64,000 nucleotides of DNA from Alkalinema sp. FACHB-956. GTDB lineage: Bacteria > Cyanobacteriota > Cyanobacteriia > Leptolyngbyales > Leptolyngbyaceae. The position numbers and the translations under genes are program-made. Each line of letters begins with the position of its first letter. The first letter of the stretch is position 1. Below the pieces are notes generated by a model. It had not been told where the DNA came from. It made no database searches and saw only the letters and a list, made by a program, of their open reading frames with translations. The stretch is from positions 151,441-215,440 of the forward strand of contig NZ_JACJRC010000006.1 of assembly GCF_014697025.1 (NCBI RefSeq), in the 5' to 3' direction. This document shows, one piece after another, positions 39,116-48,134 of the stretch.

Positions 39116-39912
39116 ATTTTGTTAACTCATTGAACACTGCATTTACTCCCTAGGACGGGTGGGCTCTGGCCAGGTTGCTCAGCCTAGGCCACTTTTCCAA
39201 CTGGTTCAGTCGGCCAATTGGGAGGTGTAAAAATGACCGCAGTATCTACGTGTTTTCCAGGAGATGGCTGGATGGTTGCCAATCTGCTAGGGTACGATCC
39301 CGTAGTTGCTTCAACCTAGGGTTTACATAGCGTTATCCGGTTGCTGTGTTAAGGATAGATTAAAGCTCTAATAAAGATGATGAAAATACGGATATCGCCC
39401 TGAACGGGTCACTTTATACTGGATCTACTTAGAGAAAAGTGTGAGTGAGTGACAGTGCTGTCTCCGAAATTAGATGCTTCTGACTTGTGTTCTCTTCATG
39501 TCAGGGCGTGGATGAATGAGCACTAGCTGTTTATCCACTTAAATTGACCTTGATCTACACTCAGATTTATTTCAACGCAAAACTTTCTACACTCAAATCT
39601 GTTCACAATCCTGTAGTCACACTTTATTTGAACTTCCACACCCATAAATCACATACTTTCCATTGGCTGTAATTTGTACAGACCGTTAATCCATGTAATT
39701 AACTCATGTAATTGGCTCGAACTAACTTGCATAAATAATTGTTCTTCGTGCTTACCATGGGAGTGATTCAGCATCAGTGCTTTGCTGTTCATGACACCTT
39801 GAGTTGTGTGATTTATGTTTTGTTCTTTGAGGTTGTGTGATTTATGTTTTGTGCTTCATCTTCTGTGTGATGCATTTTGGAGTTCCCCCCATCCAGTTTT
39901 TAGGCTAGACCC
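39116..39912. other. Long AT-rich intergenic region with a direct repeat
   Basis: About 800 bases without a supported gene, between the divergent SLH and YqeG-like genes. A 21-bp direct repeat lies at 39803-39823 and 39832-39852 (29 bases apart start to start). No clear tRNA or Rho-independent terminator is evident. Its length suggests long leaders or small RNAs. Confidence 0.45.
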
Positions 39913-40407
39913 ATGCTTTACCCTGCACGCTCTGTCGCCGCTCATCTCTCTGGCAGCGATCGTCACTGCTTTAATCCCCTCCCAACCCGGCTAGAAACGC
40001 TTGCGGAGTTAGATATAGAAGTTTTGGAAGCCTTGGGGATTCGGGGCTTAATCCTGGATTGCGATCGAGCTATCCCCAGCGATCGCAAGCTTACCCCCCA
40101 AGTCAAAAACTGGTTACTCAAAGCCCAATCCGCAGGACTCCAAATGTTCGTCCTAGTGAATGAAGGGGACACCACCGATCATTGGAGTCAATCCCTGAAT
40201 TTGCCAATTGTCTATGTGGCTAATCGTGCTTTGTTGTGGATCTTACGGGAGGCCGTCGCTTGCATGAACTTAACGGCCAAACAGGTCGTTGTCATTAGCG
40301 ATCGTCTGCCCTCAATTTGGTTAGATGCTTGGCTGTCGGGCTGTATGCCTGTGCAACTAGGGCTGATCAGCCAGCCGAGTTCCTTCCCGTCGCGAGCCGA
40401 GGTATGA
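39913..40407 (+). CDS. Degenerate YqeG-type HAD-superfamily protein
   Basis: A 164-residue protein resembling YqeG-family HAD phosphatases in its core (GIRGLILDCDRAI, then a conserved KNWLLKAQSAGLQMFVLVNEG, and QVVVISDRLPSIWLDAWLSG). But the active-site motifs are altered: motif I keeps DCD but lacks the usual following Asn-Thr, motif II reads LVNEG instead of SNN, and the motif III Lys context (KARKP) is replaced. So the catalytic function is probably lost or changed. The start at 39913 is accepted on the basis of the reading frame; the Shine-Dalgarno is weak. Confidence 0.75.
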   Translation: MLYPARSVAAHLSGSDRHCFNPLPTRLETLAELDIEVLEALGIRGLILDCDRAIPSDRKLTPQVKNWLLKAQSAGLQMFVLVNEGDTTDHWSQSLNLPIVYVANRALLWILREAVACMNLTAKQVVVISDRLPSIWLDAWLSGCMPVQLGLISQPSSFPSRAEV

Positions 40408-40497
40408 CCCCCCAGAAGGTATTCTAGCCATCTAGGTTCCTTGGACATCCTGAGCTACACTGAGGGCTAGATTCTGGTTCGTTGCTCTTAATCCTCT

Positions 40498-41976
40498 TTG
40501 CTGCACGTGTTTTTATTCTTTCTGGGGCTGTCGATCGGCCTGCTGGCACTTCTCCTCTATCGGGCACGGCTCATGGCCAAGCTGGCTCAGTTGACTCGGG
40601 CATACCAGTTAAGTGATCCTAATCTCAACTTATCCCTCACGTCGCAGATCACTCGAATGATGCAGCGCTCCCATGTGCGGTGCGATCGTCTGCGACAAAA
40701 TGTCACAGATCTCCAACATATTATTGATGCCCTTCCCATTGGATATCTACAAGTAGACGATGAAAATCAACTGACGTGGTGTAATCCCCAAGCGTTGCAA
40801 TTGCTGGAAATTGAAAATTTTGACAGCTCCAGCCCCCGGCTATTGCTGGAAATTGTACGATCCTACGATTTGGATGCCTTGATCGATCGGGCCAGACATA
40901 AACAGAAAAGTTGTATGCGGGAATGGGTGTTTAATCCCGTATCGGTGGATGTCGCCAATGTGCAAGTGAAGCAGAGTCGGCCTTTACGGGGCTATGCATT
41001 TCCGTTACAGGAAGATTGTGTCGCGGTGATTTTAGAAAACCGAGAAGAAGCAACCCTCTTAGCCCAGCAGCGCGATCGCTGGACATCGGATGTGGCCCAC
41101 GAGTTACGCACCCCACTGACTTCAATTCGTCTCGTCGCGGAAATGCTGCAATACCGAGTCGATGAGGATTCGCGCCAATGGGTCGATCGCCTGCTCAAGG
41201 AAGTGATCCGCCTGAGTACCCTAGTTCAAGAAATTCTCGATCTGAGCCAACTGGAAGCCAGCAAAAATCGTCCCCTCAAGCTCAGTCGTATTGATCTGCC
41301 CCAACTGATTCAATCCGCTTGGCTGAGTTTAGAACCCATTTCCCGGACTAAAGGTATTGACCTCCGCTACCAAGGGCCAGAGCGCCTGATTCTAGAAGGC
41401 GATGAAAATCGGCTCCACCGTGTTTTGATTAATCTTTTAGACAACGGTATTAAATACACAATTCCCGATCGACCCATTCGCATCACCGTGAATGTGATCC
41501 AAAACCCTGTTCCCACCCCGACCTGGGGCCCCGCTAACGCCACAACAATGCCCTGGGTTCAAGTTGACATTATTGATGGGGGCTTAGGGTTTCCGGCGGA
41601 GATCGATCTCTCGGTCGTGTTTGAACGGTTTTATCGCGCTGACCCTTCGCGCACCCGCCAGTCCGTTGGCCCCCACGGGCTATATTCCGCCCAGCCCAGT
41701 ACCCTCCAACCCAGTACCCTCCAACCCAGTACTCCCAGTTCACTGAGCTCCGCCTCGGAAGCGATTGCACCCACCCTTGGCCAATCTTCGAACACCCCGT
41801 CCTATTCCTCCCCGTCCAGGCTGGAGGTTCAACCGTTTCAGCCCAGCAGTGGCAGCGGCCTCGGCCTCGCGATCGTGCGGCAAATTGTAGAAATGCACCA
41901 TGGCACGGTTACCGCCCAAAACCATCCCGACGGAGGGGCCTGGATTCAGATTAAATTGCCGCAAAAGCAGAGTTAA
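40498..41976 (+). CDS. SphS-like PAS sensor histidine kinase (phosphate-type)
   Basis: A 492-residue histidine kinase similar to cyanobacterial SphS/PhoR. One N-terminal membrane helix (about 1-22) is followed by a PAS domain (DLQHIIDALPIGYLQVDDEN), the H box DVAHELRTPLTSIRL, the N box DNGIKYT, G1 DGGLGFP, and G2 SGLGLAIV. Between the F box and the G2 box (about residues 382-455) there is an insertion of ~70 residues rich in Pro, Ser and Thr and built partly from a 15-bp repeat, so the ATP lid is unusually long. The start is TTG 40498 or GTG 40507. The matching PhoB-like regulator is at 43520. Its last 4 bases overlap the convergent DUF2993 gene. Confidence 0.88.
   Translation: MLHVFLFFLGLSIGLLALLLYRARLMAKLAQLTRAYQLSDPNLNLSLTSQITRMMQRSHVRCDRLRQNVTDLQHIIDALPIGYLQVDDENQLTWCNPQALQLLEIENFDSSSPRLLLEIVRSYDLDALIDRARHKQKSCMREWVFNPVSVDVANVQVKQSRPLRGYAFPLQEDCVAVILENREEATLLAQQRDRWTSDVAHELRTPLTSIRLVAEMLQYRVDEDSRQWVDRLLKEVIRLSTLVQEILDLSQLEASKNRPLKLSRIDLPQLIQSAWLSLEPISRTKGIDLRYQGPERLILEGDENRLHRVLINLLDNGIKYTIPDRPIRITVNVIQNPVPTPTWGPANATTMPWVQVDIIDGGLGFPAEIDLSVVFERFYRADPSRTRQSVGPHGLYSAQPSTLQPSTLQPSTPSSLSSASEAIAPTLGQSSNTPSYSSPSRLEVQPFQPSSGSGLGLAIVRQIVEMHHGTVTAQNHPDGGAWIQIKLPQKQS
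41695..41738. repeat. 15-bp in-frame tandem repeat in the kinase ATP-lid insertion
   Basis: Units at 41695-41709 and 41710-41724 are identical and a third at 41725 is near-identical, encoding PSTLQPSTLQPSTP. The unit length is a multiple of three. Confidence 0.9.
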
Positions 41977-42746
41977 CGGGGGCGCACTTGCACAAAAGTG
42001 GTTAGCCCTAAGCCCCGATCGTCCGTTTGCAGTTGCAAAATCCGGGCGGTGGTGTTGGACTGCTCTAAGCGTTGCAGATCCAAGCGTTGACTAATACCCT
42101 GGGCGATCGCCTCAACCACGGCCTTAGGAGCCGGTTGACCGTTGAGGGTCAGGGTCATTTGCGTCAGTTGTAGCTTTTTACCCGCGATGACTTGGAGTTT
42201 CGTTTCTGCCACAATGGCGAGGCGATCGGGATAGCCTTGTTCTGTCAGTTCCGTTTGCAACCGTACGCGGCTATTGGGTAGGAAATCAACCTGCGGATTG
42301 ACCAAGTCGTAACGAGCTACTTGATCGGCTTCTTCCGGTTGCAAAAAGCGAAAACTGAGGTTTTTAATGCGATCGGTCACCGTTGGCGATTGTAAGGCCC
42401 GATTTAAATCCGCCTCCGTCAAAAATAAATAGACACCCGCTTGTAGGGGTTTTGCTAATTGCGTTTTCAGCCCCTTTAGGACAATTGGATCCGTTTCTAC
42501 TTCTAGGGTATCCAGGCGCAGACCCTCGATCGGAAACAACCCCCGGCCTGCAAGGCGCACTTTATTCACCTTGCCCTGCAAAATTTGGTGGTTAGGTGCA
42601 TTATCAATCCGCACTTCCAACTGTTCCACCTGTTTAAACTGTTTACGAATTTGTTGCGCTGCCAAGCGATCGCCCACGACCCCCACCGGGGACACCAACC
42701 CTAACAGAATTGACAGCACAATCGTAAAAGGTTCCATGGGCTTCAT
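41973..42746 (-). CDS. DUF2993 (LmeA-like) exported lipid-binding-type protein
   Basis: A 257-residue protein with an N-terminal signal or anchor (MEPFTIVLSILLGLVSPVGV) and a family-typical DUF2993 architecture: beta-strands with IEGLRLDTLEVETDPI, FLTEADLNRALQSP, and a C-terminal LQTDDRGLGLTTFVQVRP. The group includes LmeA, which affects mannan lipid biosynthesis in actinobacteria; a lipid-binding role is inferred from the fold. It is convergent with the kinase gene, overlapping by 4 bases. Confidence 0.82.
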   Translation of the reverse strand: MKPMEPFTIVLSILLGLVSPVGVVGDRLAAQQIRKQFKQVEQLEVRIDNAPNHQILQGKVNKVRLAGRGLFPIEGLRLDTLEVETDPIVLKGLKTQLAKPLQAGVYLFLTEADLNRALQSPTVTDRIKNLSFRFLQPEEADQVARYDLVNPQVDFLPNSRVRLQTELTEQGYPDRLAIVAETKLQVIAGKKLQLTQMTLTLNGQPAPKAVVEAIAQGISQRLDLQRLEQSNTTARILQLQTDDRGLGLTTFVQVRPR

Positions 42747-42899
42747 CTCCTTCCCGATCGGTGGGTGGGTTTGCCGAAATTGTTGGGTTTACCAAATTGC
42801 TATAGCATTAACAGCGAGCATGCTTGGCGAGGTAAGACCTATCTCATGCAAGTTCTGCTATTCAAGCTTAGCAATTCAAATTCTGCATTCAAGTATCCT

Positions 42900-43361
42900 A
42901 TGACAATCAAAGTTGGCGATGCGATTCCCGACGTGACCTTAAAGGCTCAAACGGGAGAAACCGTTAATCTCAAAAGTTTCATCGGCCAAAAGTGTGTGGT
43001 GCTCTACTTCTATCCCAAGGATGACACTCCCGGCTGCACCAAAGAATCCTGCGGCTTTCGTGATAGCTATACCGCCTTCCAAGAGGCTGGAGCCGAGGTG
43101 ATTGGCATTAGTGGAGATAGCGTCAGTTCCCACCAGCAATTTGCTAACAAATATCAGTTGCCCTTTACCCTCCTCAGCGACGAAGGCAATGGGGTTCGCA
43201 AAGCCTTTGGGGTGCCCTCAACCCTGGGACTCCTGCCGGGACGGGTGACCTATGTCATCGATCGCCAGGGAATTGTGCGGCACATTTTTAATTCCCAACT
43301 CAACTTCCAAGGTCACATTGATGAATCATTATCCATCGTTCAAGATTTAGCCAAAGCCTAG
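42900..43361 (+). CDS. Peroxiredoxin Q / BCP-type thiol peroxidase
   Basis: A 153-residue thioredoxin-fold enzyme that reduces hydrogen peroxide and lipid peroxides. The peroxidatic Cys 46 and the resolving Cys 51 are in TPGCTKESCGFRD, the PrxQ (BCP) pattern. The start ATG 42900 removes an upstream frame that is not conserved. Length and core (VVLYFYPKDDTPGC, GISGDSVSSHQQFANKY) match full-length PrxQ. It is between the SphS-like and SphR-like genes on the same strand; a shared transcript is possible but no shared role is evident. Confidence 0.92.
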   Translation: MTIKVGDAIPDVTLKAQTGETVNLKSFIGQKCVVLYFYPKDDTPGCTKESCGFRDSYTAFQEAGAEVIGISGDSVSSHQQFANKYQLPFTLLSDEGNGVRKAFGVPSTLGLLPGRVTYVIDRQGIVRHIFNSQLNFQGHIDESLSIVQDLAKA

Positions 43362-43370
43362 GGCACCGCT

Positions 43371-43400
43371 CAGGAACCCCTGAAGCAGGAACCCCTAAGG
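43371..43400. repeat. 15-bp tandem duplication
   Basis: Units at 43371-43385 and 43386-43400 share the first 11 bases. It lies just after the peroxiredoxin stop. Confidence 0.8.
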
Positions 43401-43519
43401 TAGCCCCCCAAGAGGTAGGACTGAGACCGTGAACATCCTACCTCGCTGGGCTCTATCAATTCAGAATATCCACCAAAATGAGTGATAGGATTGTGCTGGC
43501 GTTAAGCTGAAGTGATCCC

Positions 43520-44272
43520 ATGAGTTTGGGTCGAGTTCTAATTATCGAAGACGAAGAACTCATTCGTGAGACCGTCGCCCTGGCATTGACGGAAGAAGGC
43601 TATGAAGTCACGGTAGCTGCGGATGGCCGTGCGGCATTGGAAATTCTTCAGGCTTCAGCCTTAGTGGGTGCAGGTGGGAGTTCTGCCTACAGCAATGTTA
43701 ACCAAACCGCTCCCCGCGAACAGCCGGATTTGATCATCCTAGATTTGATGTTGCCTAATATCAGTGGCTTGGATTTGTGTCGGCTGATTCGGCGGCAGGG
43801 GAGTAGTGTGCCAATTTTGATGCTGAGCGCAAAGGGCACGGAAACCGATCGGGTCGTCGGTCTAGAGATTGGAGCCGATGACTACATGACGAAACCCTTT
43901 GGGATGCGGGAACTCGTGGCGCGGTGTCGGGCATTACTGCGGCGGCAACAGCAATTTCAGCCAGCCCTCCCCGATTCCACGCTGGTCTTTCAGAACATCG
44001 TCATGTATCCCCAGGAATGCCGCGTTTTGGTCAAGGGCAACGAGGTCAATTTATCCCCCAAGGAATTTAAGCTGTTGGAATTATTTATGCGCCATCCCAA
44101 GCGGGTTTGGTCGCGTGATCAACTGTTAGAGCGCATTTGGAGCCATGATTTTATTGGCGATAGTAAAACCGTTGATGTTCATATTCGCTGGCTGAGAGAA
44201 AAACTGGAAAATGACCCTAGTAATCCCGAGTATCTCGTAACGGTTCGGGGCTTTGGCTATCGCTTTGGGTAA
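43520..44272 (+). CDS. SphR/PhoB-like response regulator
   Basis: A 250-residue OmpR/PhoB-type regulator. The receiver domain has EDEE, the phospho-acceptor Asp in LIILDLMLPNISG, a Lys in DDYMTKPFGMREL, and an atypical Ser/Gly-rich insertion of about 20 residues (about 56-75, SALVGAGGSSAYSNVNQTAP) just before the conserved Asp strand. The C-terminal winged helix reads NLSPKEFKLLELFMRHPKRV and DSKTVDVHIRWLREKLENDP, close to cyanobacterial SphR. Probable partner of the SphS-like kinase. The phosphate role is inferred from sequence resemblance. Confidence 0.88.
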   Translation: MSLGRVLIIEDEELIRETVALALTEEGYEVTVAADGRAALEILQASALVGAGGSSAYSNVNQTAPREQPDLIILDLMLPNISGLDLCRLIRRQGSSVPILMLSAKGTETDRVVGLEIGADDYMTKPFGMRELVARCRALLRRQQQFQPALPDSTLVFQNIVMYPQECRVLVKGNEVNLSPKEFKLLELFMRHPKRVWSRDQLLERIWSHDFIGDSKTVDVHIRWLREKLENDPSNPEYLVTVRGFGYRFG

Positions 44273-44286
44273 ATCTAGCAACTGCC

Positions 44287-44733
44287 ATGCTATTCAAGCT
44301 TTTAGTGATTTTGCATACCTTGGGGGCTACCGTCTGGGTCGGTGGCCATCTCGTTCTCGCGGTGACCGTTTTACCCCAAGCCTTAAAACATCAAGATCCC
44401 GATCGCATCCATCAGTTTGAGGCGCACTTTGAAGGGTTTGGACTCGCCGCACTGTTCCTCCAAGTCCTAACTGGTTTGTGGTTGACCTGGATCTATTTTC
44501 CAGGATTCCAGAACTTTGGAGCTTTCAATTCATTCTTGTCCCAATATATTGCCATAAAATTGGGATTGCTAGTGGCAACACTAGGTTTGGCCATTCATGC
44601 CCGCTTTTTCATCATTCCCAAACTGACTCAAGCAACGCTGAATGCCCTTGCCTACCACATTGTTGGCATCACAACCTTAGCGGTGTTATTTGTCGTTTTA
44701 GGTGCAGGAATCCGCCTAGGCGGACTCCTCTAA
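44287..44733 (+). CDS. CopD-family integral membrane protein
   Basis: A 148-residue protein with four transmembrane segments, including LLVILHTLGATVWVGGHL and IKLGLLVATLGLAIHARFF, which fit the CopD family. His residues in membrane helices (HT, GH, HARF) suggest heme or copper binding. The gene begins 15 bases after the SphR-like stop, so the two are probably co-transcribed. Confidence 0.8.
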   Translation: MLFKLLVILHTLGATVWVGGHLVLAVTVLPQALKHQDPDRIHQFEAHFEGFGLAALFLQVLTGLWLTWIYFPGFQNFGAFNSFLSQYIAIKLGLLVATLGLAIHARFFIIPKLTQATLNALAYHIVGITTLAVLFVVLGAGIRLGGLL

Positions 44734-44794
44734 CGTCCCTGTCAGACCCTCAACGGGAGCTTAGCAGACATTCATAAAGACGCTTACACAGCTT

Positions 44795-44842
44795 CTCCCA
44801 TAGACACTCACACAGATCCTCCCATAGACACTCACACAGATC
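44795..44842. repeat. 24-bp perfect tandem duplication next to mtnA
   Basis: Units at 44795-44818 and 44819-44842 are identical; the second ends 2 bases before the mtnA stop codon (44844). Just before it are two further short diverged copies of the CACACAG motif. Confidence 0.95.
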
Positions 44843-44843
44843 C

Positions 44844-45899
44844 TCACAGCGATCGCTGATGTAAGGCATCCTTGAGTTCAGCGGGAGCGAAGACCCCAAA
44901 TTCGGTCATGATGCCCGCAATCAGTCGAGCAGGCGTCACATCAAAGGCAGGGTTGTAATACTCCACCCCTGAAGTGCAAATGATCGTTTCACCGATCTGA
45001 TAGATTTCGCTGGGGTCCCGTTCTTCGATCGGGATTTCTTCGCCACTGGCAATTTTGAAATCGATGGTAGACAACGGCGCGGCAACGTAGAACGGCACTT
45101 GGTGGGCTTGGGCAATTAACGCCAAGCTATAGGTGCCAATTTTGTTGGCGGCATCGCCATTGGCTGCAATGCGATCGGCTCCAACCACGACGGCATCGAT
45201 CATGCCCCGCTGCATGCAATGGGCCGCCATACTATCGGTAATCACAGTTACGGGAATTCCTTCCTGCACGCATTCCCAAGCTGTTAACTTGGCCCCTTGG
45301 AGGCGGGGGCGGGTTTCGTCAGCATATAAGCGTTCCAATCGCCCATCACGCCACGCAGATCGCACAACCCCTAAGGCCGTTCCATACCCTGCCGTCGCCA
45401 AGGCTCCCGCATTGCAGTGGGTGAGCAGGCGTAATTTCTGGGGCGTTTGGGGCAGTACAGCAAGGCCGTGGTCACCGATCGCTTGGCAGGTCGCCAAATC
45501 TTCTTGGTTGATGGCTTGGGCCGTTTCCACCAAAACTTGCCGCAAATGTTCGACGGAACCCAAGGTTTGTCGAGCGGTTTTCATCATGCGATCGATCGCC
45601 CAAAACAGGTTAACAGCCGTTGGTCGCGTGGCTCGCAGGGTGTCCGCAATCTGTTCTAGGTCTTGCAAAAAGCGATCGCGATCCTGGGTTTGAATTTCCC
45701 GTGCCCCTAAACAAATGCCAAAGGCCGCCGCCACGCCGATCGCTGGAGCCCCCCGCACAATCATGGTTTTAATGGCTTGGGCCATGTCATCGGAGCGGCT
45801 AATTTCAACGACGCTAAATTCGTTGGGAATACGGGTTTGGTCGATCAGGGTGACCCGATCGCCATTCCAAAGCACGGGATAAACTGGGTGGGCAGCCAT
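44844..45899 (-). CDS. mtnA: S-methyl-5-thioribose-1-phosphate isomerase
   Basis: MtnA isomerises methylthioribose-1-phosphate to methylthioribulose-1-phosphate in the methionine salvage pathway. The protein has the family motifs [43 protein letters not shown] and ERDPSEI. The length of 351 residues is normal. ATG 45899 is preferred over 45908 because it starts the usual [10 protein letters not shown] sequence. No other salvage gene is adjacent. Confidence 0.93.
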   Translation of the reverse strand: MAAHPVYPVLWNGDRVTLIDQTRIPNEFSVVEISRSDDMAQAIKTMIVRGAPAIGVAAAFGICLGAREIQTQDRDRFLQDLEQIADTLRATRPTAVNLFWAIDRMMKTARQTLGSVEHLRQVLVETAQAINQEDLATCQAIGDHGLAVLPQTPQKLRLLTHCNAGALATAGYGTALGVVRSAWRDGRLERLYADETRPRLQGAKLTAWECVQEGIPVTVITDSMAAHCMQRGMIDAVVVGADRIAANGDAANKIGTYSLALIAQAHQVPFYVAAPLSTIDFKIASGEEIPIEERDPSEIYQIGETIICTSGVEYYNPAFDVTPARLIAGIMTEFGVFAPAELKDALHQRSL

Positions 45900-46981
45900 A
45901 GCAAACAAGCTCGATAGAAGGTCAGGGCAATTATCTTACAAGATCGGAAGCGAGATCGAACGTTTGCGACAGTGCTATCAAAGCTAGCTTGCTCAGATAA
46001 TACAACCCCATTGCGCGATCGTTGATAGGCAACTCGATAGAAGAAATCATTGTGCTCATCAGCTGAGCAAAACAATATCCAACCCAATCTCTTGATGCGC
46101 ATTGCTATCAGAATCAAGGGGGTGAACCTTTAGCATCACCCATTGACGAGACTGTTTTCAATAGCGGATCTCAACCTGCTTACAACGATTAAATTGAGCC
46201 ACAGATTTAGTAAATTGAGTCACAGATTTAGCATCCTGTTAACTTGAAGAATGGCTCATTGAACCTGCTTCCGGCATTGCCCTATGGTTTCAAGCTACCT
46301 GAGTCATCCCCCTCCCCCAAAGCAGCTACCTATGAATCTACCCTATGCATGTTGACTACCTGCATCAATTGACTGAACGTTCTCCCAGTCTATTTTTGGT
46401 GATTTCATTGGCGCTGTGATGAGTGCCGTGATTGGCCCTGTCCTAGAAGATGGCACCGTAGTCAGAGAAGTTCGTTTTCATTGGTGATAGAAATCAAAGT
46501 CGGTATCCGTTTATCTGAAATACCCCGATCGTGGGTCAGTTCTGACTCATTAGATCCTGTTAGCCGAATCATCAAGAACCCACTAAAGCTACTTGAATTT
46601 TTTGGTTAGAATTGGCTTATCTGAGTACTCGATCGAAAGCTTGACCAATGCAAGCCCCTATGTCCAAGTTAGCTGACATCCCGCTCCCAGAATGCTTGAA
46701 TTCTCCTTTAGTGAGAATTTTAAGAAGATTAGGATTTTTTTGACCTAATTTACTGATTCTGTGTCGAATGGGTGAAAATGTAATATTATTCAAGGGTTAA
46801 TAGCAGACTAGAGAGTTCTATTCTACAAGCTGTAGTTTTCAACTTTCAGGTTCTCTATTCGTTTTGATTGACATCAATGTTTGCTCTATCTTGATTCCTG
46901 TTAAGTTCTGAAATCAAAAACGCTTCAGAATAGGCAGGTCAAACTTGAGATCAATTGTATTGTGAGGTTAGATGAGATTGA
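45900..46981. other. Long intergenic region, possibly with a decayed ORF
   Basis: About 1080 bases between mtnA and the cyAbrB2 gene. A 21-bp tandem duplication lies at 46190-46210 and 46211-46231. Around 46345-46487 two short frames (MHVDYLHQLTERSPS then, after a frame change, IFGDFIGAVMSAVIGPVL) read like pieces of one protein, so a frameshifted relic is possible but unproven. The last 240 bases are AT-rich and could hold the cyAbrB2 promoter. No tRNA is seen. Confidence 0.45.
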
Positions 46982-47371
46982 ATGGTTAGAAAGAAAAAAA
47001 ACACTGAACCGCTAACTGGAGAAGCTTTGCTAAAGCGGGTGCGGGAGTTAGAGAATCTGAGCAAAGAGGAAAAAGCTCGCGAATGTGGTTATGTCACATT
47101 GACGAAGGCTGGTGCGGAACGGGTGAATTTAATGAAATTTCAGAATGCTGTGATTGAAGCATCTGGAATTATTTTGGATAGTAAACAGGGTAATTCGGGA
47201 CGCAGTGGCCGCAATGCAAGTTATCGCATTAGCGTTCAATCCAATGGGAACTTACTGATTGGTGCGGCTTACACCCGACAGATGCAACTCAAGCCAGGAG
47301 ACGAATTTGAAATCACCCTGGGACGGAAGCACATCAAGCTACACCAAGTGGATGCGGAAGACGAAGAGTAA
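46982..47371 (+). CDS. cyAbrB2-type transcriptional regulator
   Basis: A 129-residue cyanobacterial AbrB-like DNA-binding protein. The N-terminal helices (LTGEALLKRVRELENLSKEE), the ARECGYVTLTKAGAERV strand, NAVIEASGIILDS, and the C-terminal RNASYRISVQSNGNLLIGAA with PGDEFEITLGRKHIKL match cyAbrB2 better than cyAbrB1 (which has a different C-terminus). cyAbrB2 regulates nitrogen and carbon balance genes and the hydrogenase genes in Synechocystis. The start is ATG 46982. It stands alone, followed by a stem-loop at 47426-47467. Confidence 0.88.
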   Translation: MVRKKKNTEPLTGEALLKRVRELENLSKEEKARECGYVTLTKAGAERVNLMKFQNAVIEASGIILDSKQGNSGRSGRNASYRISVQSNGNLLIGAAYTRQMQLKPGDEFEITLGRKHIKLHQVDAEDEE

Positions 47372-47425
47372 TCTGGTTTGATGTCTAAAGGTTTTAAATG
47401 ATGTGATGAAATGATGTGACCAGGA

Positions 47426-47467
47426 GTAGTAGGTAAGAGTCAGGATGAAAAGGCTATTACCTACTAC
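47426..47467 (+). terminator. Possible terminator hairpin after cyAbrB2
   Basis: GTAGTAGGTAA (47426-47436) and TTACCTACTAC (47457-47467) form a perfect 11-bp stem with a 20-base loop. No T-run follows, so termination is uncertain. Confidence 0.45.
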
Positions 47468-47657
47468 GGTTTCACCTTAGTTGTGCCTAATCCAGTGTGG
47501 TATGAGTTAATCCAAGTCAAGCTCCACCTTTGATTAATTGGCTAGGTAACTAAAATTAGGTAACCAACTGAGGAACTTCGGATTCGTCATGCAGTTTTGT
47601 ATCTCTTTTGTCCCGCCATTAGAATTTGTACCGCGATTAACATAGTAGTAGTTATCC

Positions 47658-47768
47658 ATGGAAAATATTGATTGGTCGATCGCTTTACCCGTAGGACTTG
47701 CGATCGCGATTTTTTTAGGAGGGATGTTAATGATGTTTAGTGGGATCTGGACTCAGCGAGGCCGGTAG
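47658..47768 (+). CDS. Candidate 36-aa single-pass membrane protein
   Basis: ATG 47658 to TAG 47768 encodes MENIDWSIALPVGLAIAIFL then GGMLMMFSGIWTQRGR: an acidic N-terminus, one hydrophobic helix (about 9-29) and a basic C-terminal end, which is typical of small membrane subunits. I do not match it to a known photosystem or NDH subunit. No good Shine-Dalgarno is visible. The other open space from 47372 to 48134 contains only short repeats. Confidence 0.45.
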   Translation: MENIDWSIALPVGLAIAIFLGGMLMMFSGIWTQRGR

Positions 47769-47798
47769 ACCCCGCATAAATGTCAGTTGATCTGGACG

Positions 47799-47837
47799 CA
47801 TTCACTTAGCTCATTCACTTAGCCCATTCACTGGGTG
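47799..47837. repeat. 13-bp tandem repeat, three copies
   Basis: Units at 47799-47811, 47812-47824 and 47825-47837 start with CATTCACT. A second, unrelated 13-bp duplication lies close by at 47861-47873 and 47874-47886. Both are in the leader of the PfkB-family kinase. Confidence 0.9.
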
Positions 47838-48077
47838 CATTCATTTGACGTTTACCCAGTGAATTGGAAACATGAATTGGAAACATGAACTAGAAATCTG
47901 GCTTAGAAACAGGCGACTTTCCAGAAGGTTTGAGAAAACACTATTACTGATGAAACTTTTTGAAAGTCGAACTCAGGTTTGATCTTGACATGCATATTTC
48001 GTTTTCTAGTTGGCATTTTCTGGGTGACAGGACGATCGAACGAGATCGCCATTAACGGGTTGCTAGTGTTAGTTTGG

Positions 48078-48113
48078 TGAGTCTTCAGTCAATTATGAGT
48101 CTTCAGTACGTTG
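48078..48113. repeat. 18-bp tandem duplication in the kinase leader
   Basis: Units at 48078-48095 and 48096-48113 share TGAGTCTTCAGT; a diverged third copy (TGAGTTTC) follows up to the kinase start. Confidence 0.8.
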
Positions 48114-48134
48114 TGAGTTTCGGGTGAATTGTCT

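Noticed and set aside
45845..46117. 90-codon minus ORF upstream of mtnA
   Set aside because: Overlaps the mtnA start, and its composition is not protein-like.
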